64,000 nucleotides of DNA, taken from positions 129,190 through 193,189 of the forward strand of contig JANPPC010000013.1 in the NCBI GenBank assembly GCA_031428275.1, read 5' to 3'. The stretch is from Pseudobdellovibrio sp031428275. GTDB lineage: Bacteria > Bdellovibrionota > Bdellovibrionia > Bdellovibrionales > Bdellovibrionaceae. Shown piece after piece: positions 17,451 to 27,084 of this stretch (positions are counted from its first letter, which is position 1; every line of letters begins with the position of its first letter). The notes beneath the pieces were generated by a model, which saw only the letters and a list, made by a program, of their open reading frames with translations, searched no databases and had not been told where the DNA came from. The position numbers and the translations under genes are program-made.

Positions 17451-19184
17451 ATGACTTACGAAAAACTATTTTACAGCGGCGATTATCAAAAAATAGATGA
17501 AAAATTTAAAGCTACAACAGCCGCCCAACTTAGTTCGAATGAGTTGGTATTTGTCATCGGAGCCCTTAGCTTTTCATCTCACATTGACCAGGCAGAAGCA
17601 CTTTTAAACAGTATTTCACAAAGCGACCTAGCCATGGCGACGTTTTTTCTTGCGGTCGGTTACACACGAAATTCAGATTACGTGAAAGCTCAGAAACTTT
17701 TGTTAAATGCTTTAGCCAACATTAAAAAAAATTCTACGAAAGACTTGTTTTTCTATTACCAGGGCTTAGGTTTCTATCGTTATTTCGGAGCGCGTTTTAA
17801 AAAAGCTGAAGCTTGGGCGACATTGGCTAAAAATAATATCACTGCTGAAACGCCTCAGTATTTTAAACTCATTCACCAAGATTTAATGTCACACATACTA
17901 TTGAAGCGTGGTCGAATTCATCTTGGTTTAAAAGCCGCTGAAGAAGCTTTGCAAAGCGCTATTCATTTAAAAAGTAAATCTTCTGAAGAAGCTATTCTAG
18001 TTTCTAAAACAATTTATGAATCACAGTACTTAAGTAAACCCGAAGAAACTTTACTTAAAATTGAAAAACTACTGAAACAGTTCAAGAGAAATAGTAACTA
18101 CTCTTATATAAATTTAGCTTTAGAACACGTTCGTAGACTAAACCTAACAGGAGAACTGACTAAATCAGCCAACCTGCTAGAAGAAGTGAAAGCAAGCGTA
18201 TTTGCTGGATCCATGAACCGTCAGAAAGCAATGTGGTCTTTTCGTTTTTCACATCTGTGCTATTTAAAAAACCAAGTCGACCAAGCGCTTAGTTTTATTG
18301 AAACGTCTCTAAGCTATTTAGACTCAAAAGTTGATTTAGTTCTAAAAGTACAAATATTGGGATTGAAATACAAAATTTCAAAACGTCGCGGCCTAAATGT
18401 TTTAAGCTTAGAAGACGAAATTAAATCATTAACCTTTCTAACTCAAGAAAGCACGGCCCTTAGTTATGCTTACCGCTACGGTTGGATCAAAAAGCCTAAT
18501 ACTGAAGACGCTTATTCATATTTTTTTCACCGCTGGTTAAAAGATGGATACAAAGACTATGCAACTTTACAAAGCGTATTGAAAAAAAATTGGAATTCAC
18601 TATTAGTCGATTTACTACCTGAGGATCGAAAGAATTTCATTTATCTAGATATAGTACCTAAAAAAGGAATTCTATTTTTTGAAGATCAAATTATATTCAA
18701 AGACGGCATTACCCCACTTCTGCGTCAGGCGCTTTTACTTTTAAAGCGAGGGCCCTGTTCAAAAAAAGCTTTTGTAGAATCAATCTGGGGTTATCAATAC
18801 GATTCTTACCGACATGACCCACTTATCTACACAGTTATCAACAGGCTAAAAGAGTTCATGAAGCCATTTTCAGACCAAGTTTACATACAAGAGAATCAAA
18901 TTTATCTACAACAAACCGACGTTCGGGTTTACGAACATTTATCAATGCCGCCCAAAACATCTTTGAACGATAACGTCCCCGAAGAAGTTTCAAATCTAAA
19001 TCAACGTCAGTACGAACTACTAAGTTACCTCAAATCACACACGGCGGTCTCTGTCAGCCAGGCCTGCGACTATTTACATGTCAGTAAAATAACATCTTGT
19101 CGGGATTTGACGACACTACTAAAACTTAAACTTGTTGTTAAACGTGGTCGCGCGCGAGCGACCACCTACAGCCTAAGGGGTTAA
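17451..19184 (+). CDS. TPR-repeat protein with C-terminal winged-helix DNA-binding domains
   Basis: 577 residues, cytoplasmic. Residues about 1-330 are paired helices of TPR type. Residues about 420-495 resemble an OmpR-like winged helix (SKKAFVESIWGY, then DPLIYTVINRLKEFM), and the last 70 residues hold a second helix-turn-helix (VSVSQACDYLHVSKITSCRD) of DeoR-like type. This is a likely transcription regulator sensing a ligand or partner through TPRs. It is followed 1 bp later by an exported protein gene and is divergent from the caspase-like gene, which are its most likely targets. Subfamily not recognised. Confidence 0.65.
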   Translation: MTYEKLFYSGDYQKIDEKFKATTAAQLSSNELVFVIGALSFSSHIDQAEALLNSISQSDLAMATFFLAVGYTRNSDYVKAQKLLLNALANIKKNSTKDLFFYYQGLGFYRYFGARFKKAEAWATLAKNNITAETPQYFKLIHQDLMSHILLKRGRIHLGLKAAEEALQSAIHLKSKSSEEAILVSKTIYESQYLSKPEETLLKIEKLLKQFKRNSNYSYINLALEHVRRLNLTGELTKSANLLEEVKASVFAGSMNRQKAMWSFRFSHLCYLKNQVDQALSFIETSLSYLDSKVDLVLKVQILGLKYKISKRRGLNVLSLEDEIKSLTFLTQESTALSYAYRYGWIKKPNTEDAYSYFFHRWLKDGYKDYATLQSVLKKNWNSLLVDLLPEDRKNFIYLDIVPKKGILFFEDQIIFKDGITPLLRQALLLLKRGPCSKKAFVESIWGYQYDSYRHDPLIYTVINRLKEFMKPFSDQVYIQENQIYLQQTDVRVYEHLSMPPKTSLNDNVPEEVSNLNQRQYELLSYLKSHTAVSVSQACDYLHVSKITSCRDLTTLLKLKLVVKRGRARATTYSLRG

Positions 19185-19185
19185 G

Positions 19186-19683
19186 ATGAATAGCATATCG
19201 AGAATATTAAGAACTGCCGTAGCGGGTCTAATAACCATATTCATCACAAATGTCGTGTCGGCCGAAACCCTCATACTAAATGCACAGTATTCAATCCCCG
19301 TAACTTCGAATGAAGAGCTCGCAGTGAATACATTTGATCTTGCAAATTACCAAGTCAATATCGAGTCCGATTCGCAGGCCTTAATGTCTTTCGACCTTCC
19401 CGAAGATATGACAGGCGTTAGGGGTCAGAAGTTAAAATTCGCGCTAAAAGGTAAACTGGCCGACGGTACAAAAATATTAAGCTCACGCAACGGCAAAGCC
19501 ATTTGCAAAGGCCTTTGGGTTAATATGGAATGTAGTTTCGTATTTAAGAACATCAATACAAACGAGCGCGAACTTAAAAAAATCGTAAAAGCTAAAATGC
19601 CCGCGCACGAATTAGAAATGCGGTTAAAATTATTGAAAAGCTTTAGCAACGACCCGATTGGCGTTGCCAAAGTTTGGAAATAG
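19186..19683 (+). CDS. Exported protein of unknown function, co-transcribed with the regulator
   Basis: 165 residues with a signal peptide (about 1-26, ending VVSAE) and a mature part predicted rich in beta strand, with one Cys pair (CKGLWVNMEC) likely forming a disulphide. No known domain is recognised. The ATG has a TAAGGGG site 5 bases upstream and begins 1 bp after the regulator stop, so the two are one transcript. It ends 1 bp before the stop of the convergent ABC permease gene. Confidence 0.65.
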   Translation: MNSISRILRTAVAGLITIFITNVVSAETLILNAQYSIPVTSNEELAVNTFDLANYQVNIESDSQALMSFDLPEDMTGVRGQKLKFALKGKLADGTKILSSRNGKAICKGLWVNMECSFVFKNINTNERELKKIVKAKMPAHELEMRLKLLKSFSNDPIGVAKVWK

Positions 19684-19684
19684 A

Positions 19685-20425
19685 TTACTGAATCAGTTTT
19701 CGACTGAATAGCTTTTTGGCAATTAGCGCAAATACAACGAAGTAAACGATTAAAATTCCAATATCGACCAAGCTCATTAAACTAACCTGACGGTATAAAA
19801 TCGTTCGGGTTAGTGAAACAGCATGGGTTAACGGAAAGATCTGTGCGATTGATCTAATAAAGATTGGCATATCGGCAATCGAAAAATAAGTGCCGCTGAT
19901 TAAAGACATGGGTATTATCAAACCCGAGGTCGAAAAAATAAAAGAGTCATAGTTCTTGGCAAGCGACGTAACGATCATTCCAAATGCGGCGAAGATTAAA
20001 CATAATAAAAACAAAACCGGTAAAACCAAGTAAACTTCGGCCTTGAATAAGCCAAATAGTAACGAAATTAAGATGACGCCACATACGCCGATAAAACCTT
20101 TCGTCGCCGCCCACAGAATTTCACCAAATAAAATTTGATTCGGGTTAAGCGGCGTTAGTAACATCGTCAGATAGGTTTTTTGATAAGTTAATTTTGTATA
20201 GTTTGGGTATGTCGATTCAAAATAAGAAACCATCATCGCAGTCGAAGCTAATAGTCCTGGGTAATAAAACTCAATAAAACTTAAACCTTCGATTTGTTCA
20301 ACGAAACGGCCTAAACCAAAACCAATAGCCGCCAGATACATTAAAGGCTCTAGCGTCGTCCAGAACAACGTAACTAAAAAGGTCTTACGAAAAAATAAAA
20401 AATTGCGAAGCCAGACCTGTATCAT
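19685..20425 (-). CDS. ABC-2 type exporter permease (NodJ-like)
   Basis: 246 residues with six predicted membrane helices and the ABC-2 architecture: a cytoplasmic N-terminus, a helix pair containing EPLMYLAAIGFGLG, and a central loop with YQKTYLTMLLTPLNP. It overlaps the ATPase gene by 4 bp (ATGA). The pair resembles NodI/NodJ-type exporters of lipids, polysaccharides or drugs. Substrate unknown. Confidence 0.87.
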   Translation of the reverse strand: MIQVWLRNFLFFRKTFLVTLFWTTLEPLMYLAAIGFGLGRFVEQIEGLSFIEFYYPGLLASTAMMVSYFESTYPNYTKLTYQKTYLTMLLTPLNPNQILFGEILWAATKGFIGVCGVILISLLFGLFKAEVYLVLPVLFLLCLIFAAFGMIVTSLAKNYDSFIFSTSGLIIPMSLISGTYFSIADMPIFIRSIAQIFPLTHAVSLTRTILYRQVSLMSLVDIGILIVYFVVFALIAKKLFSRKLIQ

Positions 20426-21342
20426 GCTTCGCCCCGCATATTGTAGCCAGCTAGCTTCAAGAAAACGTCATTCAAATTTGCTAAACGTGTAACGTAGTGA
20501 ACATTCTGCAGCTGTGCAACAAAGTGCTGTCTGGACTGCGAATCTGCAAAAAATGCGAACAGTTTATTTTCGTGATCTTGATACGAAATATTTAGACCCG
20601 TTAATTTGCTTTTCCAGTAACTTGTTTCGGTACCCGAGGTAATTTCAACAACTTCGGCACCAATGTGTTTTTTAACTAGTTCGGCCGGTGAATCGCAATC
20701 TAGCATGACCCCATGATCAACCATGGCTACCCGATCACAAAGTCTTTCGGCCTCTTCCATGTAGTGCGTAGTTAGGATCATTGTTTTCTTTTGAGCTTTC
20801 AAGCCCTCAAAATAATTCCAGATCCATAAACGTGCTTGCGGGTCTAAACCAGTCGTTGGTTCATCTAAAACTAATAAGTCAGGTTGGTGAATTAAACTAC
20901 GTGCGATAGCTAAACGTCGCTTCATCCCACCGCTTAAGGCTTCAACATGACGAAACTTAAATTCAGACAACCGCATCTCAGATAATAAATGTTCAGCCCT
21001 AGCCAACGCTATTTCGCGGGGCACGCCGTAGTAACTTGCGAAAATTTGTAGATTTTCTAATGAATTAAAATCAACGTCTAAACCATCTTCTTGCGGAACG
21101 ATGCCAATTTTAGCTTTGATTCTTTTAATATCGGTTTTTGCATTAAGGCCAAGTACGAACAGTTCACCCTTGGTAGGAACGACGTGACCATAAATCATCT
21201 TCATGGTCGTCGACTTACCGGCGCCGTTGGGACCTAAAATCCCAAAACATTCGCCGGACTTGATTTCAAACGAAATATTCTTAACCGCCGGAATTCCATC
21301 GAAGTCTTTTGCAAGATCTTTAGCAACTACGGCGTTTGTCAT
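20422..21342 (-). CDS. ABC transporter ATPase (NodI-like)
   Basis: 306 residues with Walker A GPNGAGKST, Q-loop near GIVPQEDG, signature LSGGMKRRLAIARSL, Walker B LLVLDEPTTGLDP and the switch His in LTTHYMEEAE. The C-terminal extension of about 80 residues is typical of ABC-2 exporters. It powers the permease encoded by the overlapping downstream gene. It starts 5 bp after the typA stop, so it is probably read from the dusB-typA transcript. Confidence 0.9.
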   Translation of the reverse strand: MTNAVVAKDLAKDFDGIPAVKNISFEIKSGECFGILGPNGAGKSTTMKMIYGHVVPTKGELFVLGLNAKTDIKRIKAKIGIVPQEDGLDVDFNSLENLQIFASYYGVPREIALARAEHLLSEMRLSEFKFRHVEALSGGMKRRLAIARSLIHQPDLLVLDEPTTGLDPQARLWIWNYFEGLKAQKKTMILTTHYMEEAERLCDRVAMVDHGVMLDCDSPAELVKKHIGAEVVEITSGTETSYWKSKLTGLNISYQDHENKLFAFFADSQSRQHFVAQLQNVHYVTRLANLNDVFLKLAGYNMRGEA

Positions 21343-21347
21343 TAAGA

Positions 21348-23159
21348 CTATTTGCTTCCTTTAGGACGTTTATGTGGATCTAATTCTTTTACGCGAAGAC
21401 GAATTGTCTTCGGCGTAACTTCGATTAGTTCTGTTTCTTTAATCCATTCCATTGCGAATTCTAATGTCATTGGCTTAACCGGAGTTACGCGAATTGCTTC
21501 ATCAGAACCAGACGCACGAACGTTCGACATTCTTTTTGCTTCTTGAATGTTAACGATCATATCGTTGTCTTTCGCATTTTCGCCCACGATCATACCTTCG
21601 TAAACGATGTCGCCATCATTCACGAACATTCTGCCGCGCTCTTGTTTATTCCAGATAGAATAAGCATTTGCTTCACCTTGACGATCTGAAATCATCGCAC
21701 CATTGATACGAGAGTTGATGTCACCACGGTATTCATCATAACCGTCGAAGTTTGTATTTAATAAACCAGTACCACGAGTATCAGTTAAGAACTCAGAACG
21801 GTAACCGATTAAACCACGTGAAGGAATGCGGAATTCTAGACGAGTACGACCCGTTCCTTTTTGAACCATGTTCGTCATAACACCTTTACGCATACCTAAC
21901 TTCTCAGTCACGGCGCCTACGTATGGATCTTCGATATCGATAACTGCGTGCTCAAACGGCTCTAATTTACGAGTGCCTTCCATTTTGAAAACAACCTGTG
22001 GCTTAGATACTAGTAATTCGAAACCTTCACGGCGCATTTGCTCGATCAATACACCAAGCTGTAATTCGCCACGACCGATTACTTTGAATGCATCTGTCGC
22101 ATCCGTTTTTTCGACGCGGATTGAAACGTTATAAAGTAATTCTTTTTCAAGGCGCTCTAAAATTTTTCTAGAGGTAACTTGCTTACCTTCTTGACCAGCG
22201 TAAGGGCCGTTATTTACAGAGAAGATCATCCCAACCGTAGGCTCATCCACCTTGATACGAGGAAGAATTTGTGGATTCGTTGCTGAAGTGATCGTGTCAC
22301 CGATTGTGAAATCTTCGATACCTGCGATAATCGCCATGTCGCCAGCGCCAATTTCTTGAACAGGAACTTGCGAATTTACGAAGTACTGAAACAACGCAGA
22401 TACTTTAACTTTTTTCTGACCGTTTTCTTGAACACAAATAATATCGTCGCCAACTTTTACAGATCCGCCGCGCATACGACCCATGGCTAAACGACCAACA
22501 TAATCATTGTAGCCAACGTTAGAAACCATTAATTGTAATGGTGCATTTTCAACGATTGTAGGTGGTGGCACTAATTCAACGATTGCATCGTAAAGTACGT
22601 TTAAGTTTCCAGTGTTAACGGCTGGATCAAGTGTCGCCATACCTTCACGCGCGATTGCGTAAATTGTATGGAAGCTACACTGCTCTTCGTTAGCCTCAAG
22701 ATCGATGAATAGATCGAATAATTCATTGTGCACGTCTTGGATACGAGCATCTGAACGATCGATCTTGTTAATAACAACGATTACTTTAATATTTTGCTCT
22801 AACGCTTTTTTCAAAACGAAACGAGTCTGTGGAAGTGGGCCTTCAGACGCATCACAAAGTAAGATCGCGCCATCAACCATGTTAAGTACGCGCTCAACTT
22901 CACCACCGAAGTCACTATGTCCCGGAGTATCTACGATATTAATTTTGATATCTTTATAAGTGAAAGATGCATTTTTTGCAGCGATTGTGATTCCGCGTTC
23001 TTTTTCAAGATCCATCGAATCCATCAAACGTTCTTGAACCGCTTGGTTTTCGCGGAATGTTCCCGCCTGTTTAATCAAGTGATCTACTAGAGTCGTCTTC
23101 CCATGATCGACGTGGGCAATGATGGCGATATTTCTAATTTTCTTTGGATCCTGTAGCAT
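21348..23159 (-). CDS. typA: Ribosome-associated GTPase TypA/BipA
   Basis: 603 residues from the ATG at 23159, which has an AAGGA site; an in-frame ATG at 23204 would overlap dusB. Motifs: AHVDHGKTT (G1), RGITI (G2), DTPGHSDFGGE (G3), NKIDR (G4), followed by EF-G-like domains and the BipA-specific C-terminal domain. It is a translational GTPase acting in ribosome assembly and stress adaptation. Length matches the family. It lies between dusB (13 bp upstream) and the ABC genes. Confidence 0.95.
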   Translation of the reverse strand: MLQDPKKIRNIAIIAHVDHGKTTLVDHLIKQAGTFRENQAVQERLMDSMDLEKERGITIAAKNASFTYKDIKINIVDTPGHSDFGGEVERVLNMVDGAILLCDASEGPLPQTRFVLKKALEQNIKVIVVINKIDRSDARIQDVHNELFDLFIDLEANEEQCSFHTIYAIAREGMATLDPAVNTGNLNVLYDAIVELVPPPTIVENAPLQLMVSNVGYNDYVGRLAMGRMRGGSVKVGDDIICVQENGQKKVKVSALFQYFVNSQVPVQEIGAGDMAIIAGIEDFTIGDTITSATNPQILPRIKVDEPTVGMIFSVNNGPYAGQEGKQVTSRKILERLEKELLYNVSIRVEKTDATDAFKVIGRGELQLGVLIEQMRREGFELLVSKPQVVFKMEGTRKLEPFEHAVIDIEDPYVGAVTEKLGMRKGVMTNMVQKGTGRTRLEFRIPSRGLIGYRSEFLTDTRGTGLLNTNFDGYDEYRGDINSRINGAMISDRQGEANAYSIWNKQERGRMFVNDGDIVYEGMIVGENAKDNDMIVNIQEAKRMSNVRASGSDEAIRVTPVKPMTLEFAMEWIKETELIEVTPKTIRLRVKELDPHKRPKGSK

Positions 23160-23172
23160 ATGTCTTTTCCTT

Positions 23173-24195
23173 CTATCCGTGTCCACCCATAAGGAATTCC
23201 TCATGGCTGGTGTCTTCTTGTTCTATTGTTCCGATTGAACTGAAGAAGTCTATCGCATGTGATAGTACTTCGTCATTATTCTTAAGTTGAAATATGGTCT
23301 TTCGGAAGGCCGAAGCCCCCGGGTAACCCGTCGAAAACCACATAGCAAACTTTTTAAGCTGAATATTCGTGATGTGTTCTTGGCTATGGGCACGAATTGC
23401 GTGATTAAGATCCATAAAGATACCCGAGTAGTTGCGCTTAAGGTCTGTACGCAGTGGTTCATTTTTCCAAAGACTAAGGGCATCGGCAAAGATTAGGGGG
23501 TTTTTAAGCGCTCCGCGGCCGATCAGCACACCATCGCAACCCGATTCTTTCAGTCTTGAAACAGCTTTTTGTGGAGTTAAAATATCGCCGTTACCTAAAA
23601 CCGGAATCTTCGTTTTTGCTTTTACATCGGTGATAAAATCCCAGTCGGCATGACCCGAATACCCTGCGGCGCGAGTTCTTCCATGGATTGCGACCCATGT
23701 AATGCCTTCATCATATGCCAAATTACAAACATCGGCTGCATTTCTAGTGCTGTGATCCCAACCTGTACGAATTTTAATCGTCACCGGAATTTTTACGGCC
23801 TTTACGCAGGCTGAAAGCATTTTTTGCATCGCCGGCAAATCTTTTAGCATGGCAGAGCCCGCACCTTTTTTAACAACCTTAGGAACTGGGCATCCAAAAT
23901 TGAGATCCACAAAGTCAGCTCCATCAGCTTCGGCGATCTGCGCAGCTCGAGCAACGATTTCAGGCTCTTCACCAAAAAATTGAATTCCGACGGGGCGTTG
24001 GCTCTCGTCGAAACTCATTAACGATCTTGTGCGTTCTGATTTGTATTCAAGACCTGTCGCCGATACGAGCTCAGTAACGACAACACTAGCATCAAGCTTT
24101 CGCATGAAGCCGCGAAATGCATGGTCAGTAATTCCGGCCATTGGAGCAAGCACGAAAGGATTTTTTTTAATTGCTTCAAGCGGGTGAATGCGCAT
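23173..24195 (-). CDS. dusB: tRNA-dihydrouridine synthase B
   Basis: 340 residues, FMN-dependent TIM barrel. LAPMAGITDHAFR opens the barrel, LNFGCPVPKVVKKGAGSAM carries the catalytic Cys, and NGDILTPQ and GVLIGRGALKNP form the FMN phosphate site. It reduces uridine in the tRNA D-loop. First gene of the dusB-typA-ABC unit. DusB-type is chosen from overall similarity among the Dus families. Confidence 0.92.
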   Translation of the reverse strand: MRIHPLEAIKKNPFVLAPMAGITDHAFRGFMRKLDASVVVTELVSATGLEYKSERTRSLMSFDESQRPVGIQFFGEEPEIVARAAQIAEADGADFVDLNFGCPVPKVVKKGAGSAMLKDLPAMQKMLSACVKAVKIPVTIKIRTGWDHSTRNAADVCNLAYDEGITWVAIHGRTRAAGYSGHADWDFITDVKAKTKIPVLGNGDILTPQKAVSRLKESGCDGVLIGRGALKNPLIFADALSLWKNEPLRTDLKRNYSGIFMDLNHAIRAHSQEHITNIQLKKFAMWFSTGYPGASAFRKTIFQLKNNDEVLSHAIDFFSSIGTIEQEDTSHEEFLMGGHG

Positions 24196-24264
24196 GAGGA
24201 AGATATGCCTTTCCTATTGGGAAAGGTCAAATCTGTTCTTTAATAATGTATGAAACTTAATTAA

Positions 24265-24753
24265 CTAGTTCAATTTTTTGTAACTACAAGTTGCCTTGCT
24301 TGATTTAAAGTTTTCTAAAAGCGTACGTTCTGCTTTTAACGTCGTTTTATCGGTCGATAAAGTAAATGAAGAAATCTCTGAATCTGAACCGATCGGAAAT
24401 CCCATCAATTTAACCGATCCAATCGAGCTGAAAATCAAAGTATTGTCTTTCATTTTGACCGTGTCTTTGTATTTTGTAGTCGTCATTGCTTCTCCGTGGC
24501 TACTTGTATGAAGGCGCTCGCCACCATTTAGCTTCGAGGAAATCACTGGCCCATATTCCGTCATATCAGAGCGGTATAGATTAACCATTCCGCCTTCTTC
24601 TTTGATCTGAACACCCTTATAGCAGAATGAAGCACCCGCTTCTTGCTTTTGTAGAAGTTCATAGTGACCAACAAAATCTTTGATATTTGAAGATGCAAAA
24701 ACAGATAAACTAGAAGTCATTGTTAATACCGCTAACAGCAATTGAGATTTCAT
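24265..24753 (-). CDS. Small exported protein of unknown function
   Basis: 162 residues with a signal peptide (about 1-21, ending VFASS) and a mature part of alternating beta strands containing two Cys (near residues 44 and 157) that could pair. The opening IKDFVGHYELL and the repeated strand pattern suggest a small beta-barrel or lipocalin-like fold, but no signature confirms that. An AAGGG site precedes the ATG. Monocistronic. Function unknown. Confidence 0.6.
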   Translation of the reverse strand: MKSQLLLAVLTMTSSLSVFASSNIKDFVGHYELLQKQEAGASFCYKGVQIKEEGGMVNLYRSDMTEYGPVISSKLNGGERLHTSSHGEAMTTTKYKDTVKMKDNTLIFSSIGSVKLMGFPIGSDSEISSFTLSTDKTTLKAERTLLENFKSSKATCSYKKLN

Positions 24754-24883
24754 AACTTAACCCTTGCGTTTATCTGGCGGGATTGATTTCCCAATTTGCA
24801 ATTAAACGCCCTTAAACACAAACCTAGCGATAAGTGTTCCAATCTGAAAAAACGCCTATTGATTTACGCTTTAAAAAAACGTC

Positions 24884-25501
24884 TTATTTGTTTACACCCA
24901 GCCAAATTACGCGCCCCTCAGTTTGTCTGGCGGCTTTCGGCGGATCATGCGCAGGGTAACCTAGTACAACCGCGCACAGTAATTCAAGCTGGCCCGATTG
25001 ATATTCGGGAAGTTCAGTTAACCCTAAAAATTCATCGACTTCTTTTCGAATTTCTAGTGGTGCCCCCATTGTGCAAGAACCCAAGCCCTCAACTAAACAG
25101 GCTAAATTTAAGTTTTCTACGGCCATATACACACTGCCGATACTGGTATAGTGACGCTCTTCACTTGAATTTTGCGAATATGCAAAAATTAAAACGGGAG
25201 CATCTCCTAACGTATAAAAAAATCTTTGCGTAAACTCATACAGCGATGGCTTAAGTCTTTGCTGCAAGACATCTTTAATTCCCAGCCAAGATTTTTGCGA
25301 ATACTGCAAGTACTCGTCACGTTTCTGCCCTCGCACAACAAAAAAACGCCAGTTCTGGCGATTCTTTCCTGATGGAGCGTGCATTGCTGCCTCAAGAATA
25401 CGATTCAGAACTTCTTCTGGAACATCTTGCTTCTTAAATTGTCTAATCGACTTGCGCGATTTTATTAATTCGTAGAAATCATCACGGTTTATTTGACCCA
25501 T
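24884..25501 (-). CDS. Nitroreductase-family flavoprotein
   Basis: 205 residues. RKSIRQFKKQDVPEEVLNRI, then APSGKNRQNWRFFVV, are the FMN-binding elements at the N-terminus of nitroreductases; GSCTMGAPLE and VLGYPAH are the C-terminal ones. These enzymes use NAD(P)H to reduce nitro compounds, quinones or flavins in the cytoplasm. Natural substrate unknown. It is divergent from the small anchored gene at 25530. Confidence 0.88.
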   Translation of the reverse strand: MGQINRDDFYELIKSRKSIRQFKKQDVPEEVLNRILEAAMHAPSGKNRQNWRFFVVRGQKRDEYLQYSQKSWLGIKDVLQQRLKPSLYEFTQRFFYTLGDAPVLIFAYSQNSSEERHYTSIGSVYMAVENLNLACLVEGLGSCTMGAPLEIRKEVDEFLGLTELPEYQSGQLELLCAVVLGYPAHDPPKAARQTEGRVIWLGVNK

Positions 25502-25529
25502 GCCGATGATTATAACAAGATAAGCACAG

Positions 25530-26015
25530 ATGACTGCAAACGAAAACTTACCTCATTCAAGAAATTATAAAGTTATTTTTATTTTTGTGTTTATTGCATT
25601 GTTGGTTGCTGTCTTATCTTCACTTAGCCATGTACAGAAAATGGTTCAGCCCTTTTTTAAATCTTCTACGCGCGCAGTTTTAGCAAAAATTTCGTTACCT
25701 TTTTCTGGTGAAGCCGATAGCTTCTTAATCTTGAAAGTTCAAGATTCTTCGGGTTTGCAGATTGAAATCTACACAATCAACGCGCTTTCCAGCACACAGA
25801 CTTTTAAGCAGAAATTTGATTTACCTTTAGATTCAGATGCCTATGTAACCATTGATAACAATTCGGCAAATTTAGCGTTATCAGATGTAGATCATGATGG
25901 GTACATGGATATTTTAGCACCATCAGTCGATCGAAACGGAAGCTTACGATTGAATACTTTTCGTTTTAATTCTGAGTTGAAAATGTTTGAGCCCTATTCT
26001 GAAACAACTAATTAG
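25530..26015 (+). CDS. Membrane-anchored protein with a calcium-binding FG-GAP-like motif
   Basis: 161 residues: short cytoplasmic N-terminus, one membrane helix (about 14-35), and an external domain. ALSDVDHDGYMDILAPSVD is the Asp-rich calcium loop of FG-GAP/VCBS or EF-hand type repeats, present once. A TATAAC element at 25511-25516 lies close upstream. It overlaps the 3' end of convergent mltG by 8 bp. Function unknown; a single repeat is too short to form a propeller by itself. Confidence 0.6.
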   Translation: MTANENLPHSRNYKVIFIFVFIALLVAVLSSLSHVQKMVQPFFKSSTRAVLAKISLPFSGEADSFLILKVQDSSGLQIEIYTINALSSTQTFKQKFDLPLDSDAYVTIDNNSANLALSDVDHDGYMDILAPSVDRNGSLRLNTFRFNSELKMFEPYSETTN

Positions 26016-26026
26016 TTGTTTTTTTC
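26002..26026 (+). terminator. Palindromic terminator at the convergent gene ends
   Basis: A perfect 20-bp palindrome (26002-26021; half AAACAACTAA) followed by a T run. It contains the stop codons of both convergent genes. The T tail favours termination on the plus strand. Confidence 0.6.
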
Positions 26027-27084
26027 GTATTAAGATCTCGCCAAGATTTACCTTCACGAGCTTTCGCATTTACTTGAAAAGACTGTACTGCTTTGTTGTG
26101 CTGCTGATAAGTTTCAGAAAAAACATGAGTTCCATTATTTTGGCTGACGAAGAATAAAAAGTTCGTCATTGCCGGCTGTAAAGTGGCTATTATCGCCTCT
26201 TTACCCGGATTTGAAATGGGCGTCGGCGGTAAGCCATACATTGTGTAAGTGTTGTAGCGTGTCGGTGTTAATAAATCAACGCGCGTAATATTCTTAGGCA
26301 TGTATCCCAGTTGAACCGCTTTGCCGTACAAAATTGTTGGATCAGTTTGCAACTTCATTTTTTTAACTAATCGATTATGAAATACCGAAGAAACTACGGG
26401 GCGTTCTGCGCCGGCGCCCGTTTCTTTTTCAACTATACTAGCAAAAGTAATGATTTGATTACGCGTCCAGTTTGACTTTGCTCGAACAGGTTCAAGTTCT
26501 TTCCAAACAGTTAAGAATCTTTTCACCATTTGGGTCACGATCATTTTGGGAGTGTCAAATTTCGTTATTTTATAAGTTTCTGGATAAAGATAGCCTTCTA
26601 AACTTTCAAGATCTTCACCCAAAATATTACGGATAAAAATGCGGTCACGCATTATTGCTAAATATTCTTCTTTAGGCCCAAAGCCGCTTTGCTGCAAAAT
26701 ATCAGCTACATCGAATAAATTTAAGCCTTCAACCAACGTAAAATTACGTGCCACACTTTTGCCCGAAATAATAGTAGCCATTATTTCATCAGGTTTCATA
26801 GAACGATTTAAGGCATATTCGCCTACTTTGATTTTTGAATTCAGTTTTTGTAAACGAGTATAGAACAAAAATATCTGGCTATTTCTAATAAGACCGCGCG
26901 CTTCAAGATCGACTGCCACTTGCGCCATACTTGAACCTGGCGTGACGTCGAAAAGAATTTCTGTTTTATCACTGGTATTCATCGGTGATTTTAAAGTTTG
27001 GTAACCGAAAAATAGCACCACGGTTGTAAGTGCCACGAAAAGACTTGCGGTACTTAGAAAAATAATTTTTAGCTTATTAGTCAA
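26008..27084 (-). CDS. mltG: Endolytic murein transglycosylase MltG
   Basis: 358 residues, one N-terminal membrane helix (about 5-28), a LysM-like region (about 45-110) and a YceG domain with the catalytic Glu in SIVEKETG (E219), followed by FHNRL and LPPTPISNPG. It cuts nascent peptidoglycan strands at the outer face of the inner membrane. The start is TTG at 27084 with an AGGAG site 6-7 bases upstream, overlapping the astD stop by 8 bp. Coupling to an arginine-catabolism operon is unusual, as mltG often sits with tmk or holB. Confidence 0.92.
   Translation of the reverse strand: MTNKLKIIFLSTASLFVALTTVVLFFGYQTLKSPMNTSDKTEILFDVTPGSSMAQVAVDLEARGLIRNSQIFLFYTRLQKLNSKIKVGEYALNRSMKPDEIMATIISGKSVARNFTLVEGLNLFDVADILQQSGFGPKEEYLAIMRDRIFIRNILGEDLESLEGYLYPETYKITKFDTPKMIVTQMVKRFLTVWKELEPVRAKSNWTRNQIITFASIVEKETGAGAERPVVSSVFHNRLVKKMKLQTDPTILYGKAVQLGYMPKNITRVDLLTPTRYNTYTMYGLPPTPISNPGKEAIIATLQPAMTNFLFFVSQNNGTHVFSETYQQHNKAVQSFQVNAKAREGKSWRDLNTKKTTN

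Noticed and set aside
24796..25233. 145-codon open frame opposite the nitroreductase gene
   Set aside because: Shadow of the nitroreductase; Cys/Arg/His-rich composition unlike neighbouring proteins.
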